Assembly: GCA_027563935.2 (NCBI GenBank) | Contig: CM050446.2 | Span: forward strand, 111,766,499 to 111,830,498 | Length of the DNA: 64,000 bases | Direction of reading: 5' to 3' | Origin: Costus lasius | Taxonomy: Eukaryota; Streptophyta; Magnoliopsida; Zingiberales; Costaceae | Part shown: piece after piece, positions 34,304 to 45,900 of the stretch | Layout of the letters: the number at the start of each line of letters is the position of its first letter | How positions within the stretch are numbered: the stretch's first letter is position 1 | Notes under the pieces: model-generated | Databases searched by the model: none | Told to the model about the DNA's origin: nothing | What the model saw: only the letters and a program-made list of their open reading frames with translations | Translations under genes and position numbers: made by a program

Positions 34304-34848
34304 TATTTAGTTTATGTACCCAATACACGCATCCAGTGGTGGACTATTTGTGTTTTATTGGATTGTACTATTACTAAATGATGCGGAAATGTAAAGGGTG
34401 ATATATGAGGAGGTATTGGTGAATTTAGTCTAACCAAGGTTTACTACTAGCACATTTACATCTCCACATATACTATTTTGTTCACATTTTTTGGATTATG
34501 TTGGATGTGGAGCTCAGTATACTGGTCATTTTGTAGATACATATGGTCTATCCATACATGTATTGGTACTAAATCGGTTTATATCCTTGTTAATACTCAA
34601 AGTATTAACTAAGATGACAATCTAGAAAAGATTATTTCAACCACATCAAGCTTCATATATATGTGCCTTTGTGTCTTAGAGAATTACACAAGAACTTGTA
34701 TTTTAAAATAACTTGTGAACTAAGGTGATATGATGAAGATACCAATATTTAGACCAAACTGTCGTCCAATCGAAAGCTTAGAGCACCAATTCGGCAGGAT
34801 GACTATCTTTTAATTTATGGAATATTGTATTAGACAGTCATTAAGACC

Positions 34849-35113
34849 AAGGTTTAAAAAACCGGATACTAGAACCGTTCCGGTATGGCGCCAGACCGGT
34901 ACGGTACCAGTACAGTACCGATACCGGTACCGTGCTTACCGGATGGAACTGGGCAAGCGGATGAAACAGGCGGATGAAGCAACAACACTGGGAAGCTTTG
35001 AAGCTTCCGCCGCAGTCGTTCGTGCTCCGACCACCATTCCGAGACTGGTCGCCGAGCGGACCGGTGCGTACTGAGGTTACCGCTCGGTACAGAATATTTT
35101 TTCGTTCCTTGAT
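34849..35113. repeat. Palindrome-rich GGTACCGG segment
   Basis: 34878-34940 is packed with overlapping GGTACC/ACCGGT-type palindromes (CCGGTACGGTACCAGTAC, GATACCGGTACCG). The ends CAAGGTTTAAAAAA and TTTTTTCGTTCCTTG are weakly inverted. It may be a MITE or a strongly folding sequence. Confidence 0.4.
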
Positions 35114-36980
35114 CAAGACTATCTATTAATTACATCCATTATTTAGAATCCATATACACACTATCTATTACTAGCCAATACACCCATATGTCCTTCCCTC
35201 AATGTATTTTTTTTTCTACATTCGCTCCCTCAAGTAACCTTCCCAAATCACCACCATATATTAACTATTATTTTTCCATATGCCATGTTGCAGATCCAAC
35301 TCCCCACCCAAATTTATCCTCACATCAACGTGTCCACATTCTCATGTTCCCATGTCTCTCCCAAATTAGCAAATGTGGATGTAATTAAAGCCTCGGCTAC
35401 CTTTAGATTTTGGTAGAGAATTTTGCAGTGTAAACACTTGAACGATAATTTGCTTTTTAAGATTTTTTTTGTCTACGCTGGGTTTTCCTCCAAAATTGTG
35501 AGCGTTAGAGAGTTGGTTGGCATTCCTCGAAGATTTGCACAGCACAAACGATTGCCAACACCATTGCACAGGCAAGAGCTTATAAGTTTGTTTTCCTACC
35601 TCTACATGCATAAATATGAGTAGACTACAATAGTTGTTTAGATTAATTCTATGCTTCATTAATTTTCTTCATGTTGCTCATGAATGACTAGCAAATTATT
35701 ATCGTTTCCTTATCATATAATTCATTCGCAAGTTTTGGTTTGCATTTCATCTACATAATCATATCTAAGAGAATAAAAGCAGTCGGTCAGGGGCTAGGTT
35801 TATATGTGATATAAAATTCCATATATCCAGTATACTATTCTAAACATGGGAAAAAAAGATGCAATCCATACAGAGATCTTGTTTATCTTTCAGGCACAAT
35901 TTTGTTTACTCAAGTTGCATTGTCCTAATTGCAACTCAAAATCAGTACTATTATATAAACTAAAAAACTGATGTTGTAGTCAATATTAAGTTTTTCTCCT
36001 TCTGAGTGAAGTCTATTAATGAGCAATGCACAAGGTGTTGCAAGATTTGCTATGTTGTGGAACCTAAGGTAAAGCAAAATTTCCATTTTACAACCTTCTT
36101 TGCAAGTGCGTTAGGGTTAAATTCTGATGTGAGGTGATCTATTGGAATTTTCTAAGTTTGCTGAAGTGGGTTTGAAATTGGTTTCAAAAATTAGAAGTGA
36201 TGAAAAATAGTGACATCTAGTTTGTGAGATAGTTCTAATTGATTGCACTAGATGATATGAAAGTAATAATGTAACACTAAATACTTTGAAGATTTTGGAG
36301 TGATGGAAGGAATGGTTTGAAGTTTTATCGAGCCTTGAGCAGATCAAAAGGTTGTGTATTATTTCTGTTTAGTTTTACAATTTTTCACACCTATAGGCAG
36401 AGACACCGCCTCCAGAAGGCCCTTTTAAAAACTAAGATAGTAAGTGAAAGATTGAAGAAGCTTTGGCTGCTGATGGATGCCAATTCGATGAAGTGGGGGC
36501 TGCTGGAAGTGTAAAACTGGTTGTGGACCGGATGCAAAATTCTGTATTCCTATGATGTGGGTTTGAGCTCACTGTTCTGGACCTAGAATAAGGTGGAGGC
36601 ATGGTCGCATGGGCAAGATGTTGAAGTAATGGTGGATGAGGTGTGTGATACATGAAGAGTTCAATGGCTATGCGTGGATCGAGCATGCACAGTTGAAGCT
36701 GTGTACTTGTTGCTGCCGAACTTGACAAATTGAGAAGGGGATAGGTGAGGGGACAGTCGATAGGAAGAAAGCTAGTTGAAATGCCCTAGGGAAGGGAGTG
36801 TTGGGACTTTGCTGTGAGGGTCATTCGGTCATTGAATCAAGAGACATTTGGCCATTGATTGAGCTCTTCCTAATCAAAATGCTTAGTAGAATGGAGCTTC
36901 AATCACTTGGCATCCCTAATGCATTAATGTTATAGGCGAGCGTCAAAGTTATCATGTTTGTGCTTGAGTTTGTACTTTTC

Positions 36981-37044
36981 TCATTAACTTGGCTATAACT
37001 GCATTAACTTGGCTATAACTGCATTAACTTGGCTATAACTGCAG
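36981..37044 (+). repeat. Three tandem 20-bp copies at the 3' splice site of the hAT-derived gene
   Basis: GCATTAACTTGGCTATAACT is repeated at 36981 (first base T), 37001 and 37021, followed by GCAG at 37041-37044. Each copy holds two branch-site-like words (TTAAC, CTATAAC), and the array ends at the acceptor AG four bases before the start codon. Confidence 0.85.
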
Positions 37045-37048
37045 GATA

Positions 37049-39188
37049 ATGGTGAGAGGAAGGGATGCTTGTTGGGAGCACTGCGTCCTCGTTGATGCAA
37101 CACGACAGAAAGTCCGGTGCAATTATTGTCATCGAGAGTTTAGTGGAGGGGTTTACAGAATGAAGTTTCACTTGGCTCAGATCAAGAACAAAGATATAGT
37201 CCCATGTACGGAAGTCCCAGATGATGTGAGAAATTTGATTCAAAGCATTTTAAGTACTCCTAAAACTCAGAAATCTGCCAAGAAGTCTAAGAATGAACAT
37301 GCTCCAAATGCTCCTGAACATAGTTCCTCGGCGGCAAGTGGGTGTAATGTGAAAAATGCTGGATCTAGTGGACAACACGGAAGTACTTGCCCCTCGTTGC
37401 TGCTTCCTAACCCGTCACCAGGTTCATGTCCAACAGCAGATGATGCTCAAAAGCAAAAGTATGACAATGCTGATAACAAGATTGCATTATTTTTCGTTCA
37501 CAATTCTATTCCCTTTAATGCATCTAAGTCAATTTATTATCAAGATATGGTACAAGCAATAGCAAATTGTGGTGCTGGCTATAAGCCTCCGACTTATGAT
37601 GGTCTGAGATCAACTTTCTTAGATAAAATCAAAGAAGAGATAACTGAAAACTACAGAAAACTAAAAGATGAATGGAAGGACACCGGCTGCACTATTTTAT
37701 CAGACAGTTGGTCGGATGGTGGGTCCAAGTCACTTTTACTTTTATCTGTTGCCTCACCAAAAGGCACACATTTTTTGAGACTAGTTGACATATCTTCTCG
37801 TGCAGATGATGCCTATTACTTGTTTGAGTTGCTGGACTCTGTTATTATGGAGGTCGGTGCAGAAAATGTGGTGCAAGTCATAACAGATAGTGGGACAAGT
37901 TATGCCTTTATGAGTGGCCTACTCTTGAAGAAGTATCCTTCGATATTTTGGTCTCCATGTGCCTGGTATTGCATTGAGAAAATGTTGGAAGATATCAGTA
38001 AGCAGGAGTGGGTGAGCACAGCTTTAGAGGAAGCTAGGGCAATTGCTAAGTTCATCTTTAGGGATAGATGGATTTATGGTATGGTGAAAGAGTTTATTGG
38101 AGGAAGGCAGTTGGTCTCGTTGTGCGAGCGCATAGGACTTCCAAGATCTGTGACCCATTATCTAACGGTGAGATCCATCGTGATTCAAGAAGACAACTTA
38201 AAAAGAGTGTTTTCTCACCCTGATGTATTGCTATCCTTTAATAGAAGGCCTGATGCGCAAGCCATAAAGTGTTTGTTTCTCGAAAAGTTTTGGAATGCCT
38301 TACATGAAATTAAAGGCATTTCTGAGCCACTTCTTAAGCTTTTGAGGTTGGTCGATGGGGATATGCCTGCTATCGGGTATGTATATGAGGGTATTGAAAG
38401 GGCCAAATTGTCAATTAAGACATTTTATAAAGGTTGTGAAGAGAAATATATGCCTGTTTTAGATATAATTGAGAAAAGATGGAGTGTGCATCTTCATTCT
38501 CATCTTCACTCAGCTGCAGCTTTTCTAAATCCATTGGTCTTGTATAATCCAAGTTTCAAGTTAGATGTCACAGTGAGAAATGGTTTTCATGCAGCAATGT
38601 GGAAAATGTTTCCTGAAGAGAATGATAGGATTGAACTCATCAAGGAGCAACCTGTATATTTAAATGCACAAGGCGCTCTTGGTAGCAAATTTGCTATTAT
38701 GGGGAGATCACTGAATTCCCCTGGTACATTTGCTAGTTCCATCCTTCTTGATCGAGTTCAATTTTCTTCTTCTGAAAATTTTAGCATGACATTGCTGACG
38801 GTCTTCATGTGAAATCTCAGGTGATTGGTGGACTGCATATGGTTATGAAATTCCTGTGTTGCAGAGAGCTGCCGTGCGAATACTTAGCCAGCCATGCAGT
38901 TCATATTGGTTCAAGTGGAACTGGAGAACCTTTGCGAATATTGATACGGAGAACCTTAGCAACTTGGAACTAGACAAGCTCAATGATCTAGTTTTTGTGC
39001 AGTGCAATCTTCGATTACAAGATATTAATCAAAGCAGAGGTGCAAGATGTAGACCTGTTGAATACGATGAAATAGATGTTAGTTCTAAGTGGCCAGTAGA
39101 ATATGAATCATCATCACTTGCATTAGATGATTCATGGTTAGACAATTTCATTATTGAATGGAGAGGCGGCTCGTCGAATAGTGATTAA
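37049..39188 (+). CDS. hAT-transposase-derived protein (BED finger, DUF659, hAT dimerisation), two coding exons
   Basis: Exon 37049-38723, intron 38724-38820 (GTACAT...CTCAG), exon 38821-39188; the joined frame is 680 codons. Splicing restores the conserved join LNSPG-DWWTAYGYEIP; unspliced, the frame stops at 38812 and loses the dimerisation domain. In order: BED-type finger (VRCNYCHREFSGGV, then KFHLAQIKNKDIVPC), low-complexity linker, DUF659 (DTGCTILSDSWSDGG), catalytic-core remnants, and C-terminal dimerisation (LQRAAVRILSQPCSSYWF). Positions usually conserved in active relatives are changed: QVITDSGTSY where TDNA-NY is common, and SPCAWYCIEKML where CAAHC is common. No inverted repeats were found around it. 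Intact frame with altered catalytic surroundings suggests a domesticated nuclear DNA-binding protein, as known for this plant family. It converges on TERT. Confidence 0.85.
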
Positions 39189-40773
39189 TTTATGACGGAT
39201 GAGGTGTTAATGCAGAATGATTTGCATAATTGTACGTGACCACAACCATTCGCACATGCTTTAACTAATTAACTTAAAGAGGGGGAGAATGAACCAGCAC
39301 AATGATAGGGTAAACCTGCAGCCTGTTATATTAAAACAGTAATAAATTTAACTCGTTGTATTTCTTGATAATTACGGGTAGGTCCTGGACACTTTCAGAT
39401 TTGAACATAAAAGATAATATGCATTACATTATGATTTAAATATAAATACAAGTAACCGAGGATCTGAAATTATTTAGTAAAGACATGGATTAGTTGATTA
39501 GTAACATTGAGGAAAGAAGTGCTTATGACTTTATTCAGCGACTTCTAGCCTTCTACTATGAAGCTAGTTTGAGCTGAGAGTTGACCTGAATGTTTTTTTT
39601 TTAAATCTTCTTTTAGAATTCTGGGCTAAGTGCTATTTACAGATCAACTTGATCACGTCAAGTGTTGTGATGAGTCAATGCCCAATTGAGCTAGACTCAA
39701 ATCAACGCCGTATTCAAGTTCAATCGGCTCAAATCAAGTTTAACACGAATAAATTAGGTTGAATCATATTGCTATAGTATTTAGTAGCAATTGCATTGTA
39801 ATTTATCAAATATTTTTCATATAGCTGCTACAGTCACTATACTATTACAACTGCATTGCACTCATAAACACAACCATAAAATGTCTTAATTGACATATAT
39901 CTAATACAACGCAAACCAGGGAGACCAAGCAAAATAGGATTTATAACTTTACATATAACATATTACACATCTATTCCAAACAATAGAGGAGCCACCTAGC
40001 AAGTCGAGAATATTCCTCTCTTGATTAAGAGCACAACTCGATATGTTGTATCCACCAATGAGCACAACTCCAGAGTATATATAGTCTATATTATAATGCT
40101 GCATTTGGCAAAAACTTTGAAAGCTTGCTACATCATAGCTTAATATTGAATTATTCTCTGATTTGACCACGACAAGAGTATATTTCTTATGGGAATTTGA
40201 TACTTGCAATTTGAATTTGTTTTGTTATTTTGTTTGAAATTTACAACTTAGGTCGAGTTTGCGGTGCTGTTGCTGCGACAAATAATGGAAACAGAGTCAA
40301 AAAAAATATTTCTTTTTTGGAACCATGGGGGTATTTTTAAAGTTCATGAATGAATTTCCATACTTTCAGGAATTTTACGATACAAACCCACTGAGGCTGA
40401 TTTTAGAAATTTTGCATTTTAAAAGAATATTTAAAGTATTTTCGAAACTGTTAATGAAATGCTCAAAGATTATTTTCTTATAATTTCAAATAGATGTTAA
40501 TGCTAAAAAGTTGCAAACGTAGTTAACACAATTTTTTTAACGATGCTCGACCCTGATGCATAGGTAAATTTTTATTTGTAAAAAAGTCACTTGACAATTA
40601 ACTATATATTTTTTAATTTTTAAGTTTACTTTTTTTTCTTTCACAGAGGAGGTTATATAAGAATCCTGACTTTGTGCTTTCTTTTGAAATCTCAAAAATA
40701 GGAAACAAAAAAGATCATTCCGTCTCAATCATCCTTACAGGATACTGTAGTAGACAATCGGCTCCACAGTATC
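39189..40773. other. Intergenic stretch between two convergent genes
   Basis: AT-rich, presumably the 3' untranslated regions and terminators of the hAT-derived gene (+) and TERT (-). No ORF of interest. Confidence 0.5.
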
Positions 40774-41047
40774 TTAGAACTTCATTTTTGAGAAGCAGGA
40801 TGAGTGGGATTCATCAACTGCATATCTCAGATGAGATAAAGCGTCAGCCAAACATCCGTACTGAGCAATCCTTGACCTTAAGAGTGAAAGCAATATATGG
40901 TATTGTGAGTGTTTCTTCTTGAGAACACAAATGTAAGCAGACAGCCCAAGCCAAACTATTTCTCTTTTTTGAAGCGCAAGAGACGGACGAATACCACATC
41001 GACGGAACATGCCGTGCATTAACTTCTTGATATGCTTGAACATGTAA
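40774..41047 (-). CDS. TERT: Telomerase reverse transcriptase, last exon
   Basis: Acceptor CTTGCAG ends at 41048; the exon opens with one base that completes the split Arg/Ser codon of the previous exon, then YMFKHIKKLMHGMF, EIVWLGLSAYICVLKKKHSQ, YHILLSLLRSRIAQYG and the end LRYAVDESHSSCFSKMKF-stop. This is the conserved end of the plant TERT C-terminal extension (thumb domain), where EVEWLGL-AYI-VLKRKQS and LKYAVD-SHSS are typical. Exon length 274 fits the phase exactly: 273 remaining bases are 90 codons plus stop. It is separated from the previous exon by 15.1 kb. Confidence 0.93.
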
Positions 41048-42160
41048 CTGCAAGATAGTAGATACGTCACAACACAGAACTAGACAAAAAGGTTAAAAGC
41101 AAAATAGCAGTGCGAAGAAAATTTTATACTGTAACGATGAGGCTCATTAGTTTACTAAACAACCAAGTTAAAAAAAGATAGTATCTTTCAAATAACTTTG
41201 TCAACTAAGATAAAGGGCAAACAAAAAATCCATTTTGTTCCATACGAAATCAATCTTTTGTTTTTCTGTTTTTTAAAAAACTCAAAATTCTATTCAAGAA
41301 AGTTGATTAAAGGGCATCCCTCAATTTCAATTACAAAATACCCCTAACTTCGAAAAATATGATAATATGTAATGTTTTTTAATATTTGGCGATCCATATA
41401 AAACGTAGTTCCACCCGTAAATTATCTTTATTTATCTCTAGTTAAATTTTAATCATTTAAAACTGCTACCTAAAACTATAATTTTATGTCATAAACTCTA
41501 AATCCTTTAACCCAAATAATAAGAGACAATACGGATTACTAAATATCATAAACTTATTTTTGTCATCAGATTTAGCATAAAAGTTCAGGGGTTCCTTTGC
41601 AACTTTGAAATATTAAGGAATTTATTTGTAATTGACTTTACTAGAAGGGTCTCACTGCAATTAATCCAAGAAACACTTTCTTTGCTCACAGATGCACTGA
41701 CCAACTAGTAAGAGCTGTGTTAACTTGAAGATGTGCACAACCACGTGAAAAATTTAAGAAACAAATACCATCCATCCTGTTAGCTTCAACGTGAAAAAAC
41801 AACAATAGCACAACCACAATTACTCATTTAACTCGTCCGCAGATCCGATTGGAGTGAGACCTACATGACGGAAGGAAATTTTACAGTAGCTTAAGTACAG
41901 CTTGTGAAGACCTCAACAGTGGATGATAAAATATGATATCTCTTTTTGTGCCGGGGATTGTGCATGTGAAACTCTGACCCGTCGACAATATTCAATAGCT
42001 CGGAGTATCAATCAAAAGCTTGCGGCCCATTACTATAGTCAGTTTCACATTAATTAGTGAGTGGGCACATGGCCTACCACTTTGACTTACTAGCGCATTC
42101 TAAATGAAAAAACTATATTACTTATCAACCATTTACATCCCAAAATAGGCTCATTAGGCT

Positions 42161-42292
42161 TGTTAGTGCTTTATTATGTTAAGAGGTTAATGGGTTTGGG
42201 GTCTTAATTTCCTTTACCCGTTAACCCTTTATCTTTTGTGTAAAAGGGTGTAACCCTAATGACAAGTTAAGTATTTTTTCTTTTCTTCAACT
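42161..42292 (+). repeat. 5' LTR of copia element C
   Basis: 132 bp, TGTTAGTGC...CTTCAACT. It differs from the 3' LTR at one base only (GTTAAC versus GTTAAT, about 42224 and 47144). It is followed at once by the primer site. Left target duplication AGGCT at 42156-42160. Both LTRs end in CT instead of the usual CA. Confidence 0.95.
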
Positions 42293-42304
42293 TGGTATCA
42301 GAGC
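42293..42304 (+). promoter_or_regulatory. Primer binding site of copia C, initiator tRNA-Met
   Basis: TGGTATCAGAGC, complementary to the 3' end of plant initiator tRNA-Met, directly after the LTR. Confidence 0.93.
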
Positions 42305-42993
42305 GCCAAGTTCCTCCGCTGCTGCCTTGTCGCCGCCGCCATTGCTGCTCCTTCCCCACCCTCGTCTTCCCTTCTTCTCCTTTAACCCGTAATCAAGCGA
42401 AGAATATCCTTGTCGGCGCTAGGGAGAAGGCGCTCCGTGCGCTTGGCGCAAGGGCTCACCGGTCGTGGCATGGCCGCGTGATGCGCCAAGCGTCTCTTGC
42501 CACTTCCGGTTTCTTCTCACAGGAAGGATGCTCGCGATCCTTCAGATGAAGCGCTAAAGCTCCGTCCGCCAGCAATCCTTCGGATGAAGCGCTAAAGCTT
42601 CGATTTCTTCCTCCTCGGTCACAGCCGCGGCTGCTTCTTCTTCCGCCGCCGACGCCGCCCTTTCTCCCTGCTGTGATTTCTTCTTCCGCCATCGAAGCGG
42701 CCTTTTCTCCTTCCGCAGTCGACGCTGATTTTTCCCTTTCCGCCAAAGCTCCGCTGTCGACGCTACTTTTTCCCTTTCCGCCAGAGCTTCGATGCCGCCA
42801 GCTATGTGGAGGATGACGCTGGTATTATTGCCTTTTTGATGGCTGGATCTCTCGACGTGGCTGGATATCTCGCACGTGCAGTGGCAGCGTGAACCCGACG
42901 TGCACTCTTCTCCAGCTTCATATCTCAAGGTGACACTTATCTTTTGTGTTGTCACTCAGTTTGGTATTTACGAATTCTATTACTGTTCTCTTT
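42305..42993 (+). other. Leader of copia C
   Basis: A 689-bp GC-richer leader between the primer site and gag, full of TTCTTC/CGCCG words. A 20-bp piece, GATGAAGCGCTAAAGCT, occurs at 42546 and 42584. The minus-strand ORFs at 42456-42955 are mirror images of this repetitive sequence. Confidence 0.6.
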
Positions 42994-45900
42994 ATGGATT
43001 CTTCGTCCTCCACAATGGATTTCAAACCTGGCACCACCTTTGGAACCAACATTATTAAGTTTGATGGTACAAACTTCCAGTTATGGTCTCAGTCAGTTCA
43101 TCTTTTTCTGGGTTCCCATGGAAAGGAGCATCATCTCACTCAGTCTGCTCCTCCTCCTACTGATCCCACTTATGATTCGTGGCGTCGATCTGATATGGCC
43201 GTCCTAAATCTATTACTTCATAGCATGGACACCAAGGTGGCATCTACTATTATGTATAAAAAAACTACCAAGTCTGCTTGGGAATCTCTCAATGGCACCT
43301 ATGCCTCCAAACAGAATCTCAGTCACGTTCTTCGGCTATATGAAGAAATTATCAATCTACAACAGGAAGATCGCTCATTCCAGGAAACATATGCCTTGTT
43401 ACAGGGAAAGTGGGATGAGCTTTGTCAGTATCATCCCGCTTCCTCTGACATTGAGGTCACTCTCCAACAGCGACAGGAATTTCTGGTGGCCAAATATTTA
43501 TCTTGCCTCAACCCTAAATATTCGGCTTTAGGGTCTCAGTTGTTATTGGACTCGACGGTTACCACTCTTCAGGGAGCTTTCTCTCGTCTCTTACGTGTGA
43601 CGACTACTTCTCAGACCCAGGACACACCGAGTGCTCTTGCATCTGCCCCCGTTCCTCCTTCCTTTGGCCGTGGGCGTACTCCTGGACGAGGACGGGGCCG
43701 TGGCCGGGGTCGTACTTTTCCCCCGTGCATGCATTGTGGACGCACCAATCATACACCAGATAGGTGCTGGCAGAAGTTTGGGCTTCCCTCTGCTCGGGCT
43801 GCTTCTGTACCTGACGTGTCCTCCTCCACCCCTGTCTCAGTTCCTGCTACCTCCGGCACCGACACTGTTACCATTTCGGCAGCCGAGTATGCTCGCTTCC
43901 TCCAGTCTACATCCGAGTCTGCCGCAGGGCCATCCACATTCATAGCTTCTTCCGGTATAGCAACTCTTGCTTCTTCTGCTTCTACTTGGATAATTGATTC
44001 TGGTGCGTCCTCTCACATGACAGGTAATCGTAGTTTTTTTACTTCCCTTTCCACAGGGGGAGCTTATTCCCCGGTCACTATTGCCGACGGTTCTTTAGTA
44101 CCTGTCATGGGGATTGGGACTGTTTCCCTTTCCTCCACTATTCTTCTTTCCCATGTGTTCTATGTTCCTTCTTTTCCAGTGAACCTTTTTTCTGTTCGTG
44201 CCTTTACTGCACAATGCCATTGTAGTGTCATTTTCTTACCTTCTCACTGTTTGTTTCAGGACCTCCGAACGAAGAAGACGATTGGTGGGGGGCCTAGACA
44301 GGGAGGCGTCTATACCATCATCCCTTCTGCGGCACCTCAGGCTCTTTCCTCCACTGTTGTCTCGCCTCTGCTCTGGCACTACCGCCTTGGACATCCTTCT
44401 GCTGCGCGTCTCCAACATGTTCTTTCTTTACCGTCAAAGCCATCCTTTCATTGTGATGCATGTGAGCTGGGTAAACATCATCGGACCTCCTTACCGTCTA
44501 CTTCCACGTCTCGCAGTTCCCATCCGTTTCATCTTGTTCACTCTGACATCTGGGGTCCGAGTCCTGTTCCTGGTCGTGCTGGACACAAATATTTTGTTAC
44601 TTTTATAGACGATTTCTCTCGAGTTTGTTGGTGCTACATTTTATCTAAGCGGTCTGAACTTTTTGATGTATTTTGCAACTTTTATGCTGAAATTAAAACT
44701 CAGTTTGGTGTCCTTGTTCAAATTTTGCGTTCTGATAATGCAATGGAATATACGAGCACCATATTTCAGTCTTTTTGTCGCTCTAATGGCATTATACATC
44801 AAACTACTTGTAGTTACACTTCCTCCCAAAATGGAGTCGCTGAGCGTAAGAATCGCCATCTTCTCGAGGTGGCCCGTACCCTATTGTTTCACATGAAGGT
44901 ACCGCGGTCATATTGGGCTGATGCGGTTCTAACTGCCTCATTTCTAATCAATCGTGTTTCTACTCCAGTTTTACATGGGCATTCCCCCTTCTCTCTTTTA
45001 TTTCCCACACAGACTCCCTTTCCTCTCCCTCCTCGGGTGTTTGGGTGTTTGTGTTACGTTCACGCTCTTGGCCCGGGCATTGACAAGTTAAGCCCGCGCG
45101 CCATTCGTTGTGTCTTTCTTGGATATTCTCGGACTCAGAAGGGCTATCGTTGTTTTGATCCCTCCAGTGGTCGCCTCTTTACTAGTGTTGATGTTACATT
45201 TGATGAGTCTCGCCCTTTTTTCTCTTCTGATCCGGATCCTGCTTCTTTGTCTTCTTCTCCTTCCGGTCTTCTTCCCGTTCCAGTTATACTCCCCGCTCCA
45301 CCTCCGGTTCCTGCTGTGTCTTCTCCCGACTCGTCTGTTGGTACCCTGCAGGTTTATCACCGTCGCCCCCGGCCTCCCCCTGCCGTGCCTTCTTCGTCGG
45401 CGGTTCCTGACGACGATCTCCCTATTGCTCTGCGTAAAGGCAAGCGCCATACTTCTCCTTTTCCTATTTCTCATTATGTTTCTTACGCTCGTTTATCGCC
45501 TTCTTGTCGTGCTTTTTCTGTTGCCTTGTCCTCGGCATCGTTGCCTACTTCTCCCTTGCAGGCTATGTCGGTACCTCACTGGAAGCAAGCTATGGATACT
45601 GAGATAGCGGTCTTACAGGCTCGTCACACCTGGTCCTTGGTTCCTCTTCCACCTGGTGCTCGTGTTGTTCCCTGCCGCTGGGTATTCGCTGTCAAGTTTC
45701 ATTCTGATGGTTCTATTGCTCGCCACAAGGCCCGCTTGGTTGCTAAGGGCTTCTCTCAAATTTATGGCCTGGATTATCATGATACATTCTCTCCAGTGGC
45801 GCGTCTCAACTCTGTTCGCGCCTTGTTCTCCCTTGCTGTCACTGGTCAGTGGTCTCTTCATCAAATGGATGTCACCAGTGCTTTTCTTTATGGTGACTTA

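Larger units (their letters stand above)
33461..36980. other. Non-coding stretch with two MITE-like segments
   Basis: Probably intron or upstream sequence of the hAT-derived gene. It holds no credible ORF. Candidate elements at 34107-34303 and 34849-35113 are listed separately. Confidence 0.4.

Noticed and set aside
36317..36728. ORFs on both strands as exons of the hAT-derived gene
   Set aside because: No similarity to the conserved protein, whose start at 37049 already contains the complete BED finger.
42456..42955. Lys/Glu/Ala-rich minus-strand ORFs
   Set aside because: They mirror the TTC-rich leader of copia C.
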